Position numbers and translations under genes: made by a program
Assembly (NCBI GenBank): GCA_019415985.1
Contig: DXYE01000051.1
Span: forward strand, 1 to 18,158
Length of the DNA: 18,158 bases
Direction: 5' to 3'
Origin: Clostridiales bacterium
GTDB taxonomy: Bacteria > Bacillota > Clostridia > Oscillospirales > CAG-272
Shown: piece by piece, positions 16,094 through 18,158 of the stretch
Position numbering within the stretch: position 1 is the stretch's first letter
Layout of the letters: each line of letters begins with the position of its first letter
Notes under the pieces: generated by a model
The model's database searches: none
Told to the model about the DNA's origin: nothing
What the model saw: only the letters and a program-made list of their open reading frames with translations

Positions 16094-17290
16094 TTATGAT
16101 TCACCGTAGTTCAGGTGTTTTAGATGTTCTTTTTGGTCTTGTTCAGACAAATTTTTACCCTTCAAAATTTTTAATGTTAAATTTTTTGCTTCGATCAGCT
16201 GTTCGTCTGTCGGGGGCAATTTGGATTGGTGAACATCTTTATATAATTGACATAAGCTTTGATACGGCTTTATTACATCTGCGCAATAAGCAGAATAATC
16301 CCAATTTTTATTGGGGGCAGAGCAAGTTAGGGCTAAACATTTCGCTATAAATGATTTCGATTGATCGGATGGAACTAGACGATCTTTCCGTAAAAACGTT
16401 TGAAAGTCTGCTGGGATTCCCTCTTCTTCGGCTGTTAGCCGGGAAATACGGGTTAAAATGGGCTGGCTTCCCATTTCAATAAATAAATGAACCTTTTGAT
16501 GCAGGAGATATCGGACCGTCTGCTGCCATAAGACAGGGTTTGATGTTTGAAGTGCCAATATTTGTCTGGCTTGGTTGGCATCCGATGGATATATCCGCGC
16601 AGTATAATTTGATAAAACCGATACGGAAGGTACCATAAACGATACAGTAATTAGCTGTTCCAGCAGCATATCCGATACTTTGTCCATCAGGCGGCAATGA
16701 AGCGGTGCGCTGAATAACAGGGGAGATATGCTGGCTCCGGCACGGATGGCTTGCTCCTCTATTTGCATTACAGCCTGTGTATGCCCGCTGACCAATACTT
16801 GACTGCTGCAATTCAGACAGGAGGGGACGGCCCAACAGTCTGAGGTCGAAACTGCTTTGCACAGCGCATTCGTTTTTTCATGGGGTAGGTTGTCAATAAC
16901 AGACATTCTGCCGTTTTTTATATTCTGTGAATATTCAGCCCGCTGACAAATAATATGCAGAGCATCGGAAAAAGAAAGCATGCCGCTGCAAACCAGCGCC
17001 GCATATTCACCCAAGCTGTGCCCCGCCATATAGTCGGGCTTCTGATGGCCCATTTTTTGATAGAGGCGATATAATGCTACATTCAGTGACAGTATCGCGG
17101 GGAACATGTTGATTGGAACAGACAATTCAGACAGACTTCCATGAAAACAGATGCTGCTGATTTTTCTTTTCAATACTGAATCTGCTTCATCGAAAACCTC
17201 TTTTACAACACTGTAATTTTGATACAATGTTTTGCCCATACCAAGATGCTGTGCTCCTTGTCCTTGAAATAGAAGTGCAATTTTATCCAT
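16094..17290 (-). CDS. Malonyl-CoA:ACP transacylase (FabD-like), biosynthetic
   Basis: Transfers an acyl group, most likely malonyl, from CoA to a carrier protein. Motifs: FQGQGAQ (9-14), GHSLGEY with nucleophile Ser92, QRAEY with Arg117 (the residue that binds the malonyl carboxylate in FabD), VLVSGH, and SAPLHC with catalytic His198. The core is about 290 residues, followed by about 100 extra C-terminal residues with a charged helical end, longer than housekeeping FabD. No fatty-acid genes surround it; it shares an operon with a stand-alone acyl carrier protein, so it probably serves this pathway, as in trans-acyltransferase systems. ATG at 17290 overlaps the end of the previous ORF by 8 bases, with AGGA seven bases upstream. 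No ketosynthase is visible in the window. Confidence 0.92.
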   Translation of the reverse strand: MDKIALLFQGQGAQHLGMGKTLYQNYSVVKEVFDEADSVLKRKISSICFHGSLSELSVPINMFPAILSLNVALYRLYQKMGHQKPDYMAGHSLGEYAALVCSGMLSFSDALHIICQRAEYSQNIKNGRMSVIDNLPHEKTNALCKAVSTSDCWAVPSCLNCSSQVLVSGHTQAVMQIEEQAIRAGASISPLLFSAPLHCRLMDKVSDMLLEQLITVSFMVPSVSVLSNYTARIYPSDANQARQILALQTSNPVLWQQTVRYLLHQKVHLFIEMGSQPILTRISRLTAEEEGIPADFQTFLRKDRLVPSDQSKSFIAKCLALTCSAPNKNWDYSAYCADVIKPYQSLCQLYKDVHQSKLPPTDEQLIEAKNLTLKILKGKNLSEQDQKEHLKHLNYGES

Positions 17291-17549
17291 ACCAATTTCC
17301 TGTTTTGTCTTGCAAATTTATATAATCCGGATATGAAACGGGGGGGACGGCACGACTGATCAGTAGTTTGTGGTTCCCGTCCTCTTTTAGAATTTCGAAC
17401 CCCATCAGCCGATAGGTAATCATCATGAGCCGATTTCGAGAGTGACTGTTGAATTCTGCAAGCAGCTTTATCGGTGCATCGTTGGGGCTGCCGGACAGAC
17501 GATCATTTTTGGATGCCTTGAATGCAGCATTAATAAGATAAGCAATCAT
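17283..17549 (-). CDS. Unknown 88-residue protein
   Basis: I do not recognise this protein. It has no signal peptide, membrane segment, cysteine or clear motif. It is basic in the middle (SHSRNRLMMITYRLMGFEI) and ends with a Pro/Tyr-rich segment (RAVPPVSYPDYINLQDKTGN). The ATG at 17549 has no ribosome binding site but overlaps the stop of a 45-codon ORF as ATGA, so translation is probably coupled. Its own stop overlaps the transacylase start. Tight overlaps on both sides support it being a real gene of the operon. Confidence 0.65.
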   Translation of the reverse strand: MIAYLINAAFKASKNDRLSGSPNDAPIKLLAEFNSHSRNRLMMITYRLMGFEILKEDGNHKLLISRAVPPVSYPDYINLQDKTGNWYG

Positions 17550-17683
17550 TGTACTGCCGATAGGGGAGGTTGCCGCGTTGACGGTTTATTATCAGGCGGA
17601 AGTATTGGTTCATCTTCATTTATTTGCCAAAGTATGTATGAACGTGGACTTTTTCCTCTTTCGGTTAAAAGTGATTGTTTCAC
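17546..17683 (-). CDS. Small ORF, 45 residues, first of the operon
   Basis: GTG start with AGGG seven bases upstream. The peptide begins MKQSLLTERGKSPRSYILWQ and has a Pro-rich C-terminal half (EDEPILPPDNKPS, TRQPPLSAVQ). Its stop overlaps the next ATG as ATGA. It has no Cys. It could be a translated leader, a small partner protein, or conceivably a precursor peptide, although it lacks an obvious core with Cys/Ser/Thr or repeats. Supported by start context and overlap only. Confidence 0.45.
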   Translation of the reverse strand: MKQSLLTERGKSPRSYILWQINEDEPILPPDNKPSTRQPPLSAVQ

Positions 17684-17722
17684 AAGTGTTCCCTAATAAG
17701 TACTGATTTTGCTATAATTATG

Positions 17723-17749
17723 ATTATAATATATTGAGGCGGTTGTCGA
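17723..17749 (-). promoter_or_regulatory. Candidate promoter for the minus-strand operon
   Basis: TCGACA (17749-17744) is one mismatch from TTGACA. It is followed after 15 bases by a perfect TATAAT (17728-17723); the spacing is short by about two bases. A start site would lie near 17716, giving a leader of about 30 bases to the GTG at 17683. The site sits in the 68-base divergent region and overlaps the start of the plus-strand gene's ribosome binding area. Confidence 0.4.
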
Positions 17750-17751
17750 AG

Positions 17752-18158
17752 ATGCACATTTATTATGAAGTGACTAATCGTTGTAATTTGAAATGTGAAT
17801 ACTGCTATAATAATTCAGGTAAAGAAAAACATTTTGAATTGAAAACAGAAGAATTCTTTAGAATTATTGATTATATGAAAGCAGAATTATCGTTGACATC
17901 AATTACTTTCTCAGGTGGAGAACCATTTATGAGAAGTGATCTTTTCGATTTGATTAATTATTGCATGGGTAAAGGTATCTATGTTTATTTAATAACAAAC
18001 GGAACATTGATAACTCAAAGCATCGATTATGAATTTGAAAACATAAAACACATAATTATTTCTCTTCACAATGATTACAATAATAATATTGATTTTGAAA
18101 CGCTTAAAACTTTGCGAAAGAAGGTTAAAGTGAACTTTTCAGTTGTACTAAATAAAGA
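17752..18158 (+). CDS. Radical SAM protein, divergent, partial at right edge
   Basis: Open from ATG at 17752 to the window end (135 codons and two bases), with GAGGCGG about nine bases upstream. Motifs: YEVTNRCNLKCEYCYNN (Cys at C-x3-C-x2-C, residues 11, 15, 18), ITFSGGEP (the GGEP SAM-binding segment) and LITNGT. CNLKCEYCYN is typical of the SPASM/peptide-modifying and MoaA-like radical SAM branch; the C-terminal clusters that would tell them apart lie outside the window. It is transcribed away from the operon and looks more AT-rich than it. It may belong to the same cluster or a neighbouring one. Confidence 0.85.
   Translation, partial: MHIYYEVTNRCNLKCEYCYNNSGKEKHFELKTEEFFRIIDYMKAELSLTSITFSGGEPFMRSDLFDLINYCMGKGIYVYLITNGTLITQSIDYEFENIKHIIISLHNDYNNNIDFETLKTLRKKVKVNFSVVLNK

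Noticed and set aside
59..17683. Straightforward RiPP cluster
   Set aside because: Although several radical SAM enzymes are present, there is no clear precursor, leader-binding protein, ABC exporter or leader peptidase, while acyl carrier, adenylation and transacylase genes are present.

Overview
The window looks like part of a specialised-metabolite gene cluster from a strictly anaerobic, low-GC Gram-positive bacterium of the Clostridia type. This is inferred from AT-rich codon use, strong AGGAGG-type ribosome binding sites, several radical SAM enzymes, two U32-family Fe-S proteins, and no oxygen-dependent enzyme. No rRNA, tRNA, CRISPR array or insertion sequence is visible.

Layout: almost everything from about 17.68 kb down to the left edge is on the minus strand. 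Genes are packed with overlaps or gaps of at most a few tens of bases, as in one long operon. In transcription order: a 45-residue ORF and an 88-residue unknown protein (17683-17283); a malonyl-CoA:ACP transacylase (17290-16094); a BtrH-like papain-fold acyltransferase broken into two frames at a run of seven A (16069-15144); a B12-binding radical SAM protein (15139-13514); an 864-residue protein with a central serine-esterase domain (13497-10903); a class III PLP aminotransferase (10864-9545); a stand-alone acyl carrier protein (9456-9193); two paralogous U32 proteins (9155-8070 and 8060-6930); a class I methyltransferase (6933-6226); a radical SAM protein with unusual cysteine spacing (6200-4884); a B12-binding radical SAM protein with a C-x7-C-x2-C motif (4882-2972); an NRPS adenylation-PCP didomain (2946-1132); and a SPASM-type radical SAM protein whose N-terminus is also separated by a run of seven A (1125-59). 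A divergent radical SAM gene starts at 17752 on the plus strand and runs off the right edge.

How the genes may work together (inference): the transacylase would load malonyl onto the acyl carrier protein. The adenylation-PCP protein would activate an amino acid on a second carrier. The aminotransferase, radical SAM enzymes, methyltransferase and U32 pair would modify carrier-bound or released intermediates without oxygen. The BtrH-like protein would transfer the acyl group from carrier to acceptor, and the esterase could hydrolyse or trim the product. No ketosynthase, condensation or thioesterase domain is present, so the rest may lie outside the window or the chemistry is unusual.

The most notable point is that two genes are interrupted in the same way: each has a run of exactly seven A in the sense strand where one extra A, or a -1 slip, restores a full-length protein. 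In the BtrH-like gene the break separates the catalytic Cys from the His and Asp.
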